The translations under genes and the position numbers were made by a program. Below are positions 20,739 to 32,124 of a stretch of DNA of 64,000 nt, piece after piece. Source of the DNA: Ophiura sarsii. Its lineage: Eukaryota; Echinodermata; Ophiuroidea; Amphilepidida; Ophiuridae. The stretch covers positions 53,224,934-53,288,933 of the forward strand of contig CM069446.1 in the NCBI GenBank assembly GCA_035610835.1, in the 5' to 3' direction. Numbering within the stretch: the stretch's first letter is position 1; each line of letters starts with the position of its first letter. The notes beneath the pieces are model-generated. The model had not been told where the DNA came from, ran no database searches, and worked only from the letters and a program-made list of their open reading frames with translations.

Positions 20739-23030
20739 TGCGGTTCCAGAAGCTCCATTGGAAACGATTCGATTGTATCATAAATGTACTGGAAACCAGT
20801 ATTTATGTTTGTATAAATATGGCGGTAAACACCATGATGCTGGCTGAATCAAGCAGACAATTTTGTTCCTCAAACGGAGTAACCATACGTATAGACGTCT
20901 ATGTTCTAAACCCGTACCTCAATGTATGTAATATCTATTAATACTTCTCGCTGTCCTACTCGCTGCATGCAGTTGATCCAGCGACAGTTATTAATCGTGT
21001 TAATGCAACATAAAATATATTATAATGTGATGCCTAGGAATGAGTCGTGCACGCGCAGGGAAACACCACGCACACAGACTAACAGTATTACTAGATCCAT
21101 TATAAGGGCGCACAGCACTAAATCACTCCTCGTTTTGTGTAATGATAGTAAGTTCCGGCAAAAACAAAAACGATTTTGTGATTAATGGGGTCCTTTGGGG
21201 AATCAGTTTGGCGTGAGGGTAGCATTTCATAATTAAAATGAAAGATAATCTCTTGTACTTTGATCAAGATATTGCAAAATATTGATTTTCGATTGTATCG
21301 AAAATTTATCACGTGGATGAACACACGTGATCGGAGGCGGTAAGAAGGCGAGCGTCCGGGCTGAAAATAGGGACGGCGCTGTTTAAATGACCGTATCGTA
21401 AAATCTAATTGGAAGGTGTAACACTTCTTGGACGATTTTATGAAATATTAATGTTTGTTTATAAAGCATTCGAGACTTTCCAAAAATGATTACTAAAGGG
21501 CCCAAAATAGCGACTCTTTTAGCCCTAATTTACATGTAATCCAATGGGCGGTTTATTTAGTGCAAATGCAAATGATTATTCTGTAACAAAAATCGAATTC
21601 AGCTCTTATTTGTGCGATTCAACATTTTAAAGACCATTCTTGTTTAACTATTAATATTGCGAAAGTCAATTAACTATTAATATTGCGAAAGTCACCGATT
21701 GATAATTTGAATAACCAATCAGATTCTTTAGGTCTAGACCAATCAGCATCGTTTAAATCTGGTATATAGATCTCACTTAATCCATTTTATTCACTTCTGA
21801 ACCTGATTTTACTATACAAACACGAAAATATTATTTACTAGTTGGCTCAGAAGTCCTGACTATTTTTTCCTTGGATTACCTCGGTGAGTACCTAGTTTAA
21901 ATAGAATAATTGGTTTTGTGTGTAATTAAAGTTAAGATATTTTTATGAATGGGCGATGTCGTCATACACGTGTGGAGAAAAGCTGTTTCTGTGCTCGTCA
22001 GCGATTTTGTGATCCCATGACCATTTTGATTAAAATCTAATTCACAATCCAGTAGTTCATTTTATGGTTTTAGCAACTTTTATAATGTATCTGATATACA
22101 AAATGCATTCTTAGTCATTTATACCAAATTTTGTGACTTGTTACCAAGATACGAGCAATTTCTTTAGTAAAGGTCATAGTTATTGTGTAAAGGTCATTTC
22201 ACAAGTTATTTTATAGACCGATCAACATGTGCGTGTTACATGGAAATGCAGCTGTGAAATCGTACATGACTTGGTTGTAAAGCTGATGCCAAAATTGATC
22301 ATTATATCTTCGGAGTGAAAATTAAGGGATTGTATATTATTTTAATTGTATCGTAACTCATAAAACTTTATTTAAACAGCTGTCTTGGTTAGTTTAAAAA
22401 CTGACTTAGATTATATTGCCGAATTCAACAACCTTTCATCGAAGTCCGTATGGATTACCCTTTTACTTGTTAAGATTACAACGATACAGATTTTGTCGTA
22501 AATGAAATAATTAGGTTTAATATCAAAAGGCACCTAGTCAAAATATGATACTTTTTGGACTATGTAAATTGTGTTTATCAGATTTGGCTCGAAATGATTT
22601 CACCATGGCATTAGGCTACGGTTTGTGGTAAGATTTAAATAATTAATGATTGATTGCCATTTATTGTTGTATGGACATTCCATATTATTGTGTGTGTTTA
22701 GAAAACCTTTCTAGGATATCGGAGGCTTATGACCTCTCATGTACTATAAAATTGTACATTCCAAAACAGTCAGATTCTATACATGTTTAGTATTCTGTGA
22801 TGTCATTGAGTAAGATTGACTGCCATTTGGCATCTGAGTCAATTGATCAAGAAGAATGAAGCTCGTGTTATTGTTTACTGTGTAAACCATTGTAAATTGT
22901 ACAGAATATTGCGATCTGATTTTGATTATTTTAGTGGTTTCAGACTAGCTCTTGCCCTTGATTGGCTGGAGGAACTTTCATGCATTTATTTTATTGATGT
23001 ACATGTTTGGTTGAGAGGGACCGTGCAGGC
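20739..23030. other. Upstream flank of copy A and spacer; no gene recognised
   Basis: 20739-20902 matches the copy B upstream region, so promoter sequence common to both genes may lie here; no TATA box can be assigned confidently. Beyond 20902 the sequence is unique and AT-rich. A 22-bp direct repeat (TTAACTATTAATATTGCGAA) occurs at about 21644 and 21669. Confidence 0.6.
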
Positions 23031-23034
23031 GCGA

Positions 23035-23150
23035 GTTAGGTGCGGTATTGTAACTTTTGTGTATTCACCTGACACATGATGCATTGAGTGTGGTAGTTTT
23101 TTAAAGAACGACGCATAACAATCCCGCACCTTACAATCCCGCACCTTAAT
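23035..23150. repeat. Direct repeat, left copy (right copy 24950-25070)
   Basis: TAGGTGCGGTATTGTAACTT through GAACGACGC and AACAATCCCGCACC is found again 1.9 kb away in the same orientation, about 110 bp, nearly identical. The pair brackets the array 23210-23930 and the block 24425-24860. Confidence 0.85.
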
Positions 23151-23209
23151 GGCAGGCGCGTACGCAGGATTTTGTGAAGGGGGGTGTTTTAGAAATATTG
23201 ATATTATTG

Positions 23210-23935
23210 TTTGATTATCCATGGCCGGACACGCGTCGAGGGGGCATCCCCCTTGATGCCAGAAGTTTTTATGAAATTCACGGTTGAAAAGAACGCATTT
23301 CCTTGCAAATTTTTGAACACTTATTGTAGGTTGCGTGTACCGTGGGGAGTTCGAGGCCTCGACGCCAGAAGTTTTTCGAAATTCACGGTTGAAAAGAACG
23401 CATTTCCTTGCATATTTGTGAAACTTATTGTAGGTTACGTGTACCGGGGGGGGGGGGGGGGGGGAGATTTCGAGGGGGGTATCCCCCCTCGACGCCAGAG
23501 GTTTTTTGAAATTCACGGTTGAAAAGAACGCATTTCCTTGCATATTTTTGAAACTTATTGTAGGTTACGTGTACCGGGGGGGGGGGGGGGGAGATTTCGA
23601 GGGGGGTATCCCCCCTCGACGCCAGAGGTTTTTTGAAATTCACGGTTGAAAAGAACGCATTTCCTTGCATATTTTTGAAACTTATTGTAGGTTGCGTGTA
23701 CCGGGGGGGGGGGGGGGGGAGTTCGAGGGGGGTATCCCCCTCGACGGCAGAAGTTGTTTTGAAATTCACGGCTGAAAAGAACGCATTTCCTTGCATATTT
23801 TTGAAAACGTATTGTAGGTTGAGTGTATCGGGGGGAGTTCGAGGGGGGTATCCCCCCTCGACGCCAGAAGTTTTTTTGAAATTCACGGTTGAAAGAAAGC
23901 ATTTCCTTGCATATTTTTGAACACTTATTGCAGGT
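23210..23935. repeat. Tandem array, six units of about 105-131 bp, with poly-G spacers
   Basis: Units contain GAAATTCACGGTTGAAAAGA, CGCATTTCCTTGCATATTT, TTATTGTAGGTT, GTGTACC then a poly-G run and the palindrome CGAGGGGGGTATCCCCCCTC. Unit starts lie near 23277, 23382, 23513, 23639, 23766 and 23883. The long overlapping frames on both strands are produced by the array. Confidence 0.9.
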
Positions 23936-24424
23936 GTATTCTTAGTTCAACGTTGCAATTTTCCACCAGTAACCCATGTGTTAACACCAAATCTTAATAC
24001 TTTTGACTGAGTTCAACCCTATACAGTAACTTATCCGCAGGCATTGGTTTTACCGGCGATCTCAATCTCATTGGTTCAATGTGTGTCACATGACACGGGT
24101 TATTCTCCCTTTCAAGTTTAATAAGTAATAGACAGACAGAAAAAAGCATCGACGACTAATAATCTCTTCAATTAAGTTTCTTTTAGTTTATCTATATATC
24201 TCTTTTCATTTTCCTCCTGTCTTTTTCCTTCCTATTCTCTTACTTTTTCTTTTCACCCCGGCTTTGGAGGGGGTGTTTAATAGCCTACTAACCCTTTGAA
24301 CCCTAGCTGTCCCCGCCTGTGTGTAATCCTCACTGAGGGGTAAAAACAGGGAGGTGAAGGTTACAAACAGAAAAGTGCACCGAAAATGTTCGACGTTATA
24401 TTTATATGTCCTCTGATTAAGGTA

Positions 24425-24860
24425 CATTTATGCTTTAAACAAGCTTCTACTCCCAAAATATTCCATTTTTGGGACATGCGCGCGACATTTTTTTTCCGTT
24501 TGTGTACTTTTGACCATCATGATTCCTCTTGTCAAATTAACCGACAATGCCAATCTCAACCGACATACAGTCAATATTGGAGGGGCGATCGCCCCCCCCC
24601 CCCACCCCTCGACCCCCCTTTCCTGATTACGCCACTGCCTATACCCTGTCTCCGCTGTCCCATCTCTTCCCTTCTCTTTTCCTTCTCCTTTCCATTCTCT
24701 TTTCCTCTCTTTTCCCTTCTCTTTTTCCTCTCCTTTCCCTTCTCTTTTTCCTCTCCTTTCCCTTCTCTTTTTCCTCTCCTTTCCCTTTTTTTTTTAAGGA
24801 CAGACCCAAGGGGGGTGTTTCACACCCAAAACACCCCCTGCGTACGCGCCTGGGACCGTG
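24425..24860. repeat. Dispersed repeat block, inverted partner at 36285-36610
   Basis: AATATTCCATTTTTGGGACA, CCAATCTCAACCGACAT, GGGGCGATCGCCCC, GATTACGCCACTGCC, a pyrimidine tract, then GGACAGACCCAAGGGGGGTG and CCTGCGTACGCGCC. The block at 36285-36610 has the same items in reverse order and strand, so both are copies of one element that ends in GCGCGTACGCAGG. Confidence 0.85.
24655..24797. repeat. CT-rich tract (CCTTCTCTTTTCCTCTC)n
   Basis: Simple pyrimidine repeat of about 23-bp periodicity. Creates F/S/L-rich false frames. Confidence 0.9.
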
Positions 24861-24949
24861 TGTTGAGCTTATGTTTCCGATGAAGCCCCTAGTAATTGGT
24901 TTGGTGAGGGAACTTAGTTGATTAATCAAGCCCATATTCTGGAGTTAGG

Positions 24950-25070
24950 TGCGGTATTGTAACTTTGGTGTATTCACCTGACACATGATGCATTGAGTGT
25001 GGTAGTTTTTTAAAGAACGACGCGTAACAATCCCGTGCGGTATTGTAACTTACAATCCCGCACCTTAATG
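24950..25070. repeat. Direct repeat, right copy (left copy 23035-23150)
   Basis: Same sequence as the left copy with a small internal duplication of GTGCGGTATTGTAACTT just before the CCCGCACC end. Confidence 0.85.
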
Positions 25071-25924
25071 ATATTCTGGGAATGTGTCATTTAGACTCTC
25101 GTAACTTGACTGTGAATTTAACAATTGACCTGTTTGTATGGAAAACATATGCTTGCTCTGCCCTGAAAGGGGACGCCTGCAATGGATTCCCCGGGTCATG
25201 CGTTTTCTGAACTGCACCTGTTATTTTTGGAGAGGCTTTTTGATATATCCTGGTGGCTGAGCTTGTATTTTTCAATGACGTTCCGATCCTACCTTTTATT
25301 TTTATAGGCGGCCAAGGTTACTAGTCTCCCATGGTACCATCTTTATCAGACATGTATGATTTAAAACTATTGCACCGAGAGGCCATCCTGACTTTCTTGC
25401 GGATAGACTGTTAGTTTTGTATGATATTATATTACTCGATTGCGACATGATCATACTTAAATTCTCACATTTGATCACAATAGTCTGTTTATTTTCTTGA
25501 GATTTACTAGCTAGGCAAAGGAAACGTTTTGCCTAAGATTCAATATGAAAAGCGTGATGCGTGTTAGGTATTTATGAAATGCATGATGTTTTGTCATGTT
25601 TAGAAAATGCATCAGGAATTGAAACTTAACGCTGATATTCTGTAATTTCTTGTAATTTCTTGTTATCATGCTTTGTGATTATGTAAGTGATGAATAGAAC
25701 TTTGAATTGAATAAATACCTGGCCAAAATATTGAATACAACATTGAGGGCCAATACATTGAAACAGAAATTGAACATTCGTACGATTGTGTTATTTTATA
25801 GAGTTTGCCAGGTCGGATATAAATTTATTTGAGCGGCCCTTGTCTACCGAGGCTATACCGTTACAATATACCGCCTCTGGTATACAAAAAAAGGAAGAAA
25901 AAAACACCCCAGTACCAATTATTT
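25071..25924. other. No gene recognised
   Basis: AT-rich, unique-looking sequence with no repeat or coding signal visible to me. Confidence 0.5.
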
Positions 25925-26085
25925 GGTTAAAGTTAGACACATTTCGTCGAGTAGACGCGTGTTAATTAAAGTAAAACAAATGTACGAGAATTGCGTTTAG
26001 TTAAACGCTGTGTTTAAAGTCAATAGTTAGACGCGTGTTTAGCTTAAAACCGTGTTTAACTGCGTACGAGAATACGGGCCCATGT
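25925..26085. mobile_element. Solo arm of the GTACGAGAATACGG foldback family
   Basis: GTTAGACGCGTGTTTAGCTTAAAAC, then ACTGCGTACGAGAATACGGG, matching the right arm of 13257-13763. An inner GTACGAGAATTGCG at 25982 is a degenerate second end. Confidence 0.75.
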
Positions 26086-27170
26086 ATTTTAATATACCAA
26101 CAAAATAGCCGGCTATGCCCCAGATCACAGACCTGATCTCCCACCCCCCCCCCACCCCCCACCCCCCACCCCCCACCCCCACCCCCCCTCCTCGTGCCCA
26201 ATGAAAAACCCTATCTATGCTCATGCCTGTGAGCTTGTTGAGATAGGCAATTCAAAAGAGGTCATTATCATACCGTCTCCTTCTTCAACCAGATTAAGAA
26301 ATAGCCTAGTCACAGTATTTTCTCCTCTAATTATTAACATCATCAATTCTGTGTTTGTACAGTACAACCCAAACATACATTGTGTAATGTGCATTGAAAT
26401 TTACTACAGGGCAAAGGCATTTATTTACCAAGGACAGGTCATTGTATGTATACCCATAATATGGCAGGTTTCTATTACCTGCCATGGCCGGTTATACCGC
26501 AGGCTATAAAATGTGTGTGTACGACAATGCCAGTATAGTGAATGTATCACACGCGGCGGTCATGCAGCGCTATAGCACAAACACATAAATAAAGTTTGCA
26601 TAATACAAATAGGGACCTAAATATAATATACACATAAATTCAGGAAAGAAAACTTCACATGTTATAATGCTTAGTTACATTAAAAAGATAATTATACAGT
26701 TGTGATATTTCATGTTCATATACGAGTACGAGGATACTTTTCGAATGTGTGTATTTTCCCCGCGAAATCAATTCTCTATCCAACGTACTCGAATTCGATT
26801 GGAATTGGTCAATTTCAACCACGTGGTTAAGTACATGTATGTATTACATACATGTGCGGGTTGAGGTACGGGTTAGAACATAGACGTCTGTGCTACTCCT
26901 ATCGCGTCTTTTGCTCCTATAGCGTCCACACAGCGCCCCCTATCATTTCGTTCTGTGATGAGTTTATAGACTGTACTCAAGTCTCAAGTGTTACGTTTCA
27001 AAGTGGTTCATCCATTCATTCGTGCACATCCTATCTGATGATGGGCTCTAAAATGGTTTATCCACCCTATAAATACCAACCACTAGTCTCAGCACCCAGC
27101 AATAGCGCAACTAGTCACTCAAAAAAAAATGAAGGGGAATGCAAAGTTTAAAAATTCGAGGAAATAGCTC
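26086..27170. other. No gene recognised; poly-C tract at 26140-26190
   Basis: C-rich run (CCCCACCCC)n near 26143-26188, then AT-rich sequence. The frame at 26201 has no homology I recognise. Confidence 0.5.
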
Positions 27171-27171
27171 T

Positions 27172-27410
27172 ATATGAAATAAATAAATAAATAAATAATT
27201 AATAAATAGATATAAAATATTATAAATAGATAGATGGATGGATGGATCATGGACTTATTAGAAGAAAACTTATTCTAATAAGTCCCATGGATGGATGGAT
27301 CCAGGATGGATGGATGGATGGATGGATGGATTGGATAGATAGATATCATTGATTGATTGACATTAATTGATTGATTGACATTAATTGATTGATTAACATT
27401 AATTAGTTAT
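27172..27410. repeat. Compound microsatellite: (AAAT)n, (GGAT)n, (ATTG)n with a hairpin
   Basis: AAATAAATAAAT at 27177-27197, GGATGGATGGAT at 27234-27246 and 27288-27331, GATTGATTGACATTAATT at 27350-27400. Inside, GGACTTATTAGAA and TTCTAATAAGTCC (27252-27285) form a 13-bp hairpin. Confidence 0.9.
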
Positions 27411-27419
27411 TAACTTATT

Positions 27420-28350
27420 TCATTCATTCAGTCTGTCTTAAATTATAAATATGGTCTACTGGCTTTTTATACCGTAATACTTTTTACACCAACTGAGTTT
27501 TCTGAGTTTCGGTATACCCTGAGCATGGACTTATTAGAATGCCCTGAGTGTGTTACCCTGAGTATGACCCTGAATAGATTATTATTGGGTCAATCCAACT
27601 CACTAATAGGTGGGATAACCTCGTTTACAATCTTGTGATCGCTTAAATGGATAATTGAGGGGCACCTCATTTGCACCTGTTGAATATTAAAATATCACGA
27701 TTTTAATTTATTCTTTCATGGAAAATAGAATTTTTTCACATACTTTACGAATAGTTTAATACATCGGTAGGCCAGATAGTACTCCATACTCGGAATGTTA
27801 GTCAAAATAAATGAAGGTTTTTAAACAAAACGATGTCCACATTTAGTATATTCCCTATTGTGTAATGATGGGGTCCAATATACATTTGAGAGCAAACCTG
27901 AACAACAACATCAAGTTCCCGTCCGGCGACAACACGAAAAAGAAACTTGCTATTTGGCAGTACTTTCCGATTGGAATGTGGCAGAAAACGATGTAAGTTG
28001 GCATTACGGGGCATGCCCATTACGGTAAATAAACTCAGCAACTGATAGATCTATCTGTCAGCTTTTAAGTCGTAGATCTGAATCCTCGCTATGTAGTTGA
28101 TGATAGACAGTCGTAGCAGGTGGCCAAATTGTCCCACCGATTAAGTGGGCAAATATGGCCACCAAGACAAAATGCGTAATAAATTCACAATTTTTCATAT
28201 TTCAAACCCAAAATAATAGTTTCACTGAAGTAAAATTATGTTGGGGTAAGATTTATGTTTGATTTCCTGTTTGAATTAAGCAAATTATGATACTTGTTGA
28301 AGAGATAAAGAACATTTTGTGACAGGGGTAGCGCTAATTTAATTTAGGGT
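27420..28350. other. No gene recognised
   Basis: AT-rich, with CCCTGAG(T/C)ATG short repeats around 27510-27570. Nothing coding. Confidence 0.5.
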
Positions 28351-28619
28351 TTTTTAGAACCCTGAACCCCAAAAGTTTGAAAAAGGGGTTATTTTGGATT
28401 TTCAGCTTATTTATTGCGCCAAAATGAAAGAAGAAAAAATGCGCAAAACGCGCAAGAACTCCCCTGTTTTGTGATTTTGGGTTTGAGACTGAGAGGCGTG
28501 ATATCTCCCAGCGCTATATCTATATGTACATGTCGTTTACTGCGACAATTTCCACAAATGGGATATGTGTCGCAGGCGCATTGTGACTAATACTCATTAC
28601 TAATAGGCTTATATGCCTA

Positions 28620-29371
28620 AGGCCTCGCCAACTTGATTTTTAGTTTCCCGTAACCCGCCCGCGCTTCATTTTCATGCCAGCGTTTGAATTCATTATTGAA
28701 ATTTTGGAAAAAAATACCGTTTTTGCAATGAAAACATCCAAATTCATGCATTTTGTGTGATGAAATTGTGAAATGATTCATTTTGACCAGAATAGCCTTT
28801 CTGTAACTTAGGCCAAGTAAAATAATAAACATGTTACTCGTCCGGACTTTTTAAAAAAGTTGGTGACAAATTTGTTATTAAATTCTGTGCTAAGTTCCCA
28901 TTGTTGAATGTTTGTCATCATAAGTCGTCAATCATAAAAAACGGGGAGGCCCTCATTATTTTTTGTTTTTTTCCTCATTGCTCTACTCCTAGCCTGGAAA
29001 TCTTGTGTGGACTGTGTTTATAAATGATACCCAAGCACTTCCTATCATCTCTTTTATCACAACCGTTGGTGATACAAAGTTAAAGAGGAAACTTTAACAA
29101 AAATAACAAAAATATTGACAATCTCAAAAAAGTGGTGAGGGCGGGGACGAGTAACACGTTTATTATTTTACTTGGCCTTACATATATCTAAATTGACCTA
29201 TTTCATTCTATGATGGTGTGCAGCGGTGTATAACAATACGTCTGACCTGACATCCACATTTTGTATAATAATGAAAGTCGTAGATAATGAATAATGAATA
29301 ATGAAATGGTTGCCTCCCCTGTTTTGAAAAAAAAATGTTACGGGAAACTAAAGATCAAGTTGGCGAGGCCT
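28620..29371. mobile_element. DNA element of 752 bp with terminal and subterminal inverted repeats
   Basis: Left end AGGCCTCGCCAACTTGAT...TTTAGTTTCCCGTAAC and right end its inverse (29337-29371), about 35 bp. Second inner inverted pair: GGCCAAGTAAAATAATAAAC (28812) against GTTTATTATTTTACTTGGCC (to 29176). No transposase frame. A two-level inverted structure typical of non-autonomous DNA elements. Confidence 0.8.
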
Positions 29372-29457
29372 AAAATAGCAAACTAATAAAAACAGGGACA
29401 ATCGAAAGTAGGGACAAGAAACTAATTGTACTATTATATAAGTACTAGGCGGTCACC

Positions 29458-29521
29458 CAGGTTTGTCGGTTCTCGGGTTTGGTGGTTTCACCCGGGTTTG
29501 TCGGTTCTCGGGTTTGGTGTT
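29458..29521. repeat. Two direct copies of a 31-bp unit
   Basis: GGTTTGTCGGTTCTCGGGTT plus TGGTG occurs twice in succession. Confidence 0.85.
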
Positions 29522-29535
29522 TTGTAGAATACATG

Positions 29536-30215
29536 CATAAAGCCCGATCGGACAAACTTTGAAAATTCGACCCTTAGACGACCTTTGACCCCGGACGACC
29601 CAAGAAAAGCAAAGCCGTTTTATTTTTCCACGCTCGACTCGTATTCGGGCTTCCCGTCACCGAGTTTAAGCCCGATCGGACAAACTTTGAAAATTCGACC
29701 CCTAGACGACCTTTGACCCCGGAAGACCCGACAAACGCTAACCCGTTTTATTTTTGCCACGCTCGCCTCGCATCGAGCATTGTGATCACCGAGTTTAAGC
29801 ACGATCCGACAAACTTCAAAAAGTTTACCCCTAGATGACCTTTGACCTCGTTTGCTCTAGCGAATGCGAACTTGCTCTTGCGGGGACCGAACAAACAGAT
29901 CATCGCGTTTTCGAAACTTTGAAAATTCGACCCTTAGACGACCTTTGACCCCGGACGACCCAAGAAAAGCAAAGGCGTTTTATTTTTTCCAAGCTCGACT
30001 CGCATTTGGGCTTCCTGTCCCCGAGTTTAAGCCCGATCGAACAAACCTTGAAAATTCGACCCTTAGACGACCTTTGACCCCGGAAAACCCGACAAACGCT
30101 AACCCGTTTTATTTTCACCGAGTTTAAGCACGATCCGACCAACTTCAAAAAGTTGACCCCTAGATGACCTTTGGCCTCGTACGCTCTAGCGAACTTGCTC
30201 TTGCGGGGACCGAAC
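29536..30215. repeat. Diverged tandem array, unit about 115-150 bp
   Basis: AAACTTTGAAAATTCGACCC, TAGACGACCTTTGACCCCGG, GCAAAGCCGTTTTATTTTT, CACGCTCGACTCG and CACCGAGTTTAAGC recur four to five times with gaps. Each unit holds TGACCTTTGACC-like double half-sites (CGACCTTTGACC). The frames on both strands repeat the motif VCRVFRGQRSSRGRIFKV or its complement and are array artefacts. Confidence 0.85.
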
Positions 30216-30334
30216 CGCACATATATATACCATTTAGGGTACACCAGTTTATAACAAATGACCATGAACGCCTGTTTCTGTTAAGAGCAACAAGTTTTTA
30301 TCTATTTATGTACATGTATAAAGGCTCTATTGCC

Positions 30335-30945
30335 ACCATTTCGTCCATTAACCAGTTCGTCCAATGTCATTTCGTCCAATGCCATTTCGTCCATTAGTCA
30401 CTTGGTCCAATAACCACTTCGTCCAATATAATAGCCACTTCGTCCAATGTCATTTCGTCCAATAGCCACTTCGTCCACTGTCACTTCGTCCAATAGCCAC
30501 TTCGTCCAATAGCCATTTCGTCCATTCCCACTTCGTCCAATAGCCATTTCGGCCAGCACCATTTCGTCCAATGGCCATTTCGTCCATAGTCATTTCGTCC
30601 ATAGCCATTTTGTCCAATAACCATTTCGTCCAATAGCCATTTCGTCCAATAACCATTTCGTCCAATAGCCATTTCGTCCAATATCCATTTCGTCCAATTA
30701 GCCATTTCGTCCAATAGCCAATTCGTCCAATAACCAATTCGTCCAATAACCATTTCGTCCAATAGCCATTTCGTCCAATAACCAATTCGTCCAATAACCA
30801 ATTCGTTTATTAACCATTTCGTCCAATAACCATTTCGTCCAATAGCCATTTCGTCCAATAACCATTTCGTCCAATAGCCATTTCGTCCAATGACCATTTC
30901 GTCCAATAACCATTTCGTCCAATAGACATTTCATCCAATAGCCAA
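30335..30945. repeat. 16-bp satellite (CATTTCGTCCAATAGC)n, left arm
   Basis: About 38 tandem copies, variable at AATAGCC/AATAACC. Read on the minus strand all three frames stay open for long stretches because 16 is not a multiple of 3, giving a 16-residue peptide periodicity. The same unit occurs inverted at 35989-36281. Confidence 0.92.
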
Positions 30946-32030
30946 TAAATCATTACGTGAGATAAATAATAATCATTACTAGTTACAAAAGAAGGATCTT
31001 TGAGTGGATGGACTACAGAAAATTACTATCAACTGATGATCTTAATATCCCAAGTTATTGCTGCAGCGGTGAATGTGACGCTGGGCCCGAGTCAAGTACA
31101 TTATAAGGAAATGAATATTCAGCGAATGTGCTATTAAAAAAAACAAATCGCCTGTTGCCATTGATGTACATAATTATAGCCTACAAATTGACATGATTCG
31201 GCAAATTATACCCCATATTATATTAAGTTAAAGAATAAAAGATGTAAATCAGTGGCATAACATTCAGGAGTGGGAAAGTCTTCCCCCACTTGACCGTCGT
31301 ACTGAGTCTAAGTCAACGAAGTTCAACAACACAATTAATGGATGTTAATTAGTGTCCCATCTCCACCCTCCAAAAAATGCAGTACTTTTAAAAAAAACCG
31401 AATATTAACCGCCCAAGTTTAATCATCGAACCCAAAATATTAACCGCCCAGGTTTACTCATCTTGCGGGTCCCGTGTAAAGCGCGGTGCCCGCTAGTTTC
31501 ATACAAACTGTGACGTCTTGTTTAGAGAACAATAAACACCTTTGTAACACTGTTGATACGCCTAGAGGTCGTTTTACAAATATTATGCACAATCTTAACG
31601 ATTTTAGCCCTAGTAAAAAAACAAGATCATTCGGGTTACTGATTTCGGTTTCATTTGGATAAAAATAAAAAATTAACAAAATTAAAAAAATAACTATTTG
31701 CTATAAAGTACAATAATTTAAAAGTAATTTGTAGGCCTTTTCAATTTGTCAAATGTATCAAACTACGCCAGAAAATAGTCCCTCATACAGCGCTTTAAAT
31801 AATAAAATGTTCCGGGGCCCTTAGCAGGCCCGAACCCCACGCCTTCATTAATATGCTTCATCTGGTTTCGGTCATATTTCGCTTTCGTCATTATCTTCAA
31901 TCAGCATCACCCCGGGGTTTACCCTGGATCCATTGGCTTTATGGGGGCTTTGCTTTTGCATCAACCCCTATGCAGAGTCGGACTACTTTTTGTCTCGCCT
32001 GATGTAATCAGAAAGAGACTATGTTATCAC
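30946..32030. other. No gene recognised
   Basis: AT-rich, unique-looking. Poly-A/T stretches near 31390 and 31680. The minus-strand frame 31458-31679 has no recognisable domain. Confidence 0.5.
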
Positions 32031-32036
32031 TATTTC

Positions 32037-32090
32037 TGTCCGGCGTCCGCCGTCCGCCGTATGCCGTCCGCCGTCCGCCGTCAGCCGTGT
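32037..32090. repeat. CCGTCCGCCGT minisatellite
   Basis: GTCCGCCGTCCGCCGT repeated with one ATG variant and a final CAGCCGT, about 50 bp. Confidence 0.85.
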
Positions 32091-32124
32091 GCTAAGAAAT
32101 ACCTTTGTGACGCGATATCTGGAG

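Larger units (their letters stand above)
6840..20902 (-). repeat. Arm A of a large inverted segmental duplication
   Basis: Homology to arm B is seen in all shared exons and in the introns (for example 17340-17400 against 59160-59220, 19560-19700 against 57940-58080, intron 6 throughout). It reaches about 165 bp upstream of the start codon, ending near 20902 at the shared GACGTCTA motif. Differences are mostly element insertions in one arm. The left limit cannot be set because the matching part of arm B is off the window. Confidence 0.9.

Noticed and set aside
22986..23902. Minus-strand frames of 185, 153 and 115 codons
   Set aside because: They are periodic translations of the 127-bp array (ARKCVLFNREF repeats with Pro/Gly runs from poly-G) and overlap in different phases.
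24386..24935. Pro/Ser/Phe-rich frames on both strands
   Set aside because: Derived from a CT-rich tract and poly-C inside a dispersed repeat.
29864..30265. Frames of 87 and 121 codons on opposite strands
   Set aside because: Repeat translations of the 115-150-bp array at 29536-30215.
30335..30945. CRISPR-like regular short repeats
   Set aside because: Units are contiguous without unique spacers and the DNA is animal; this is a simple satellite.
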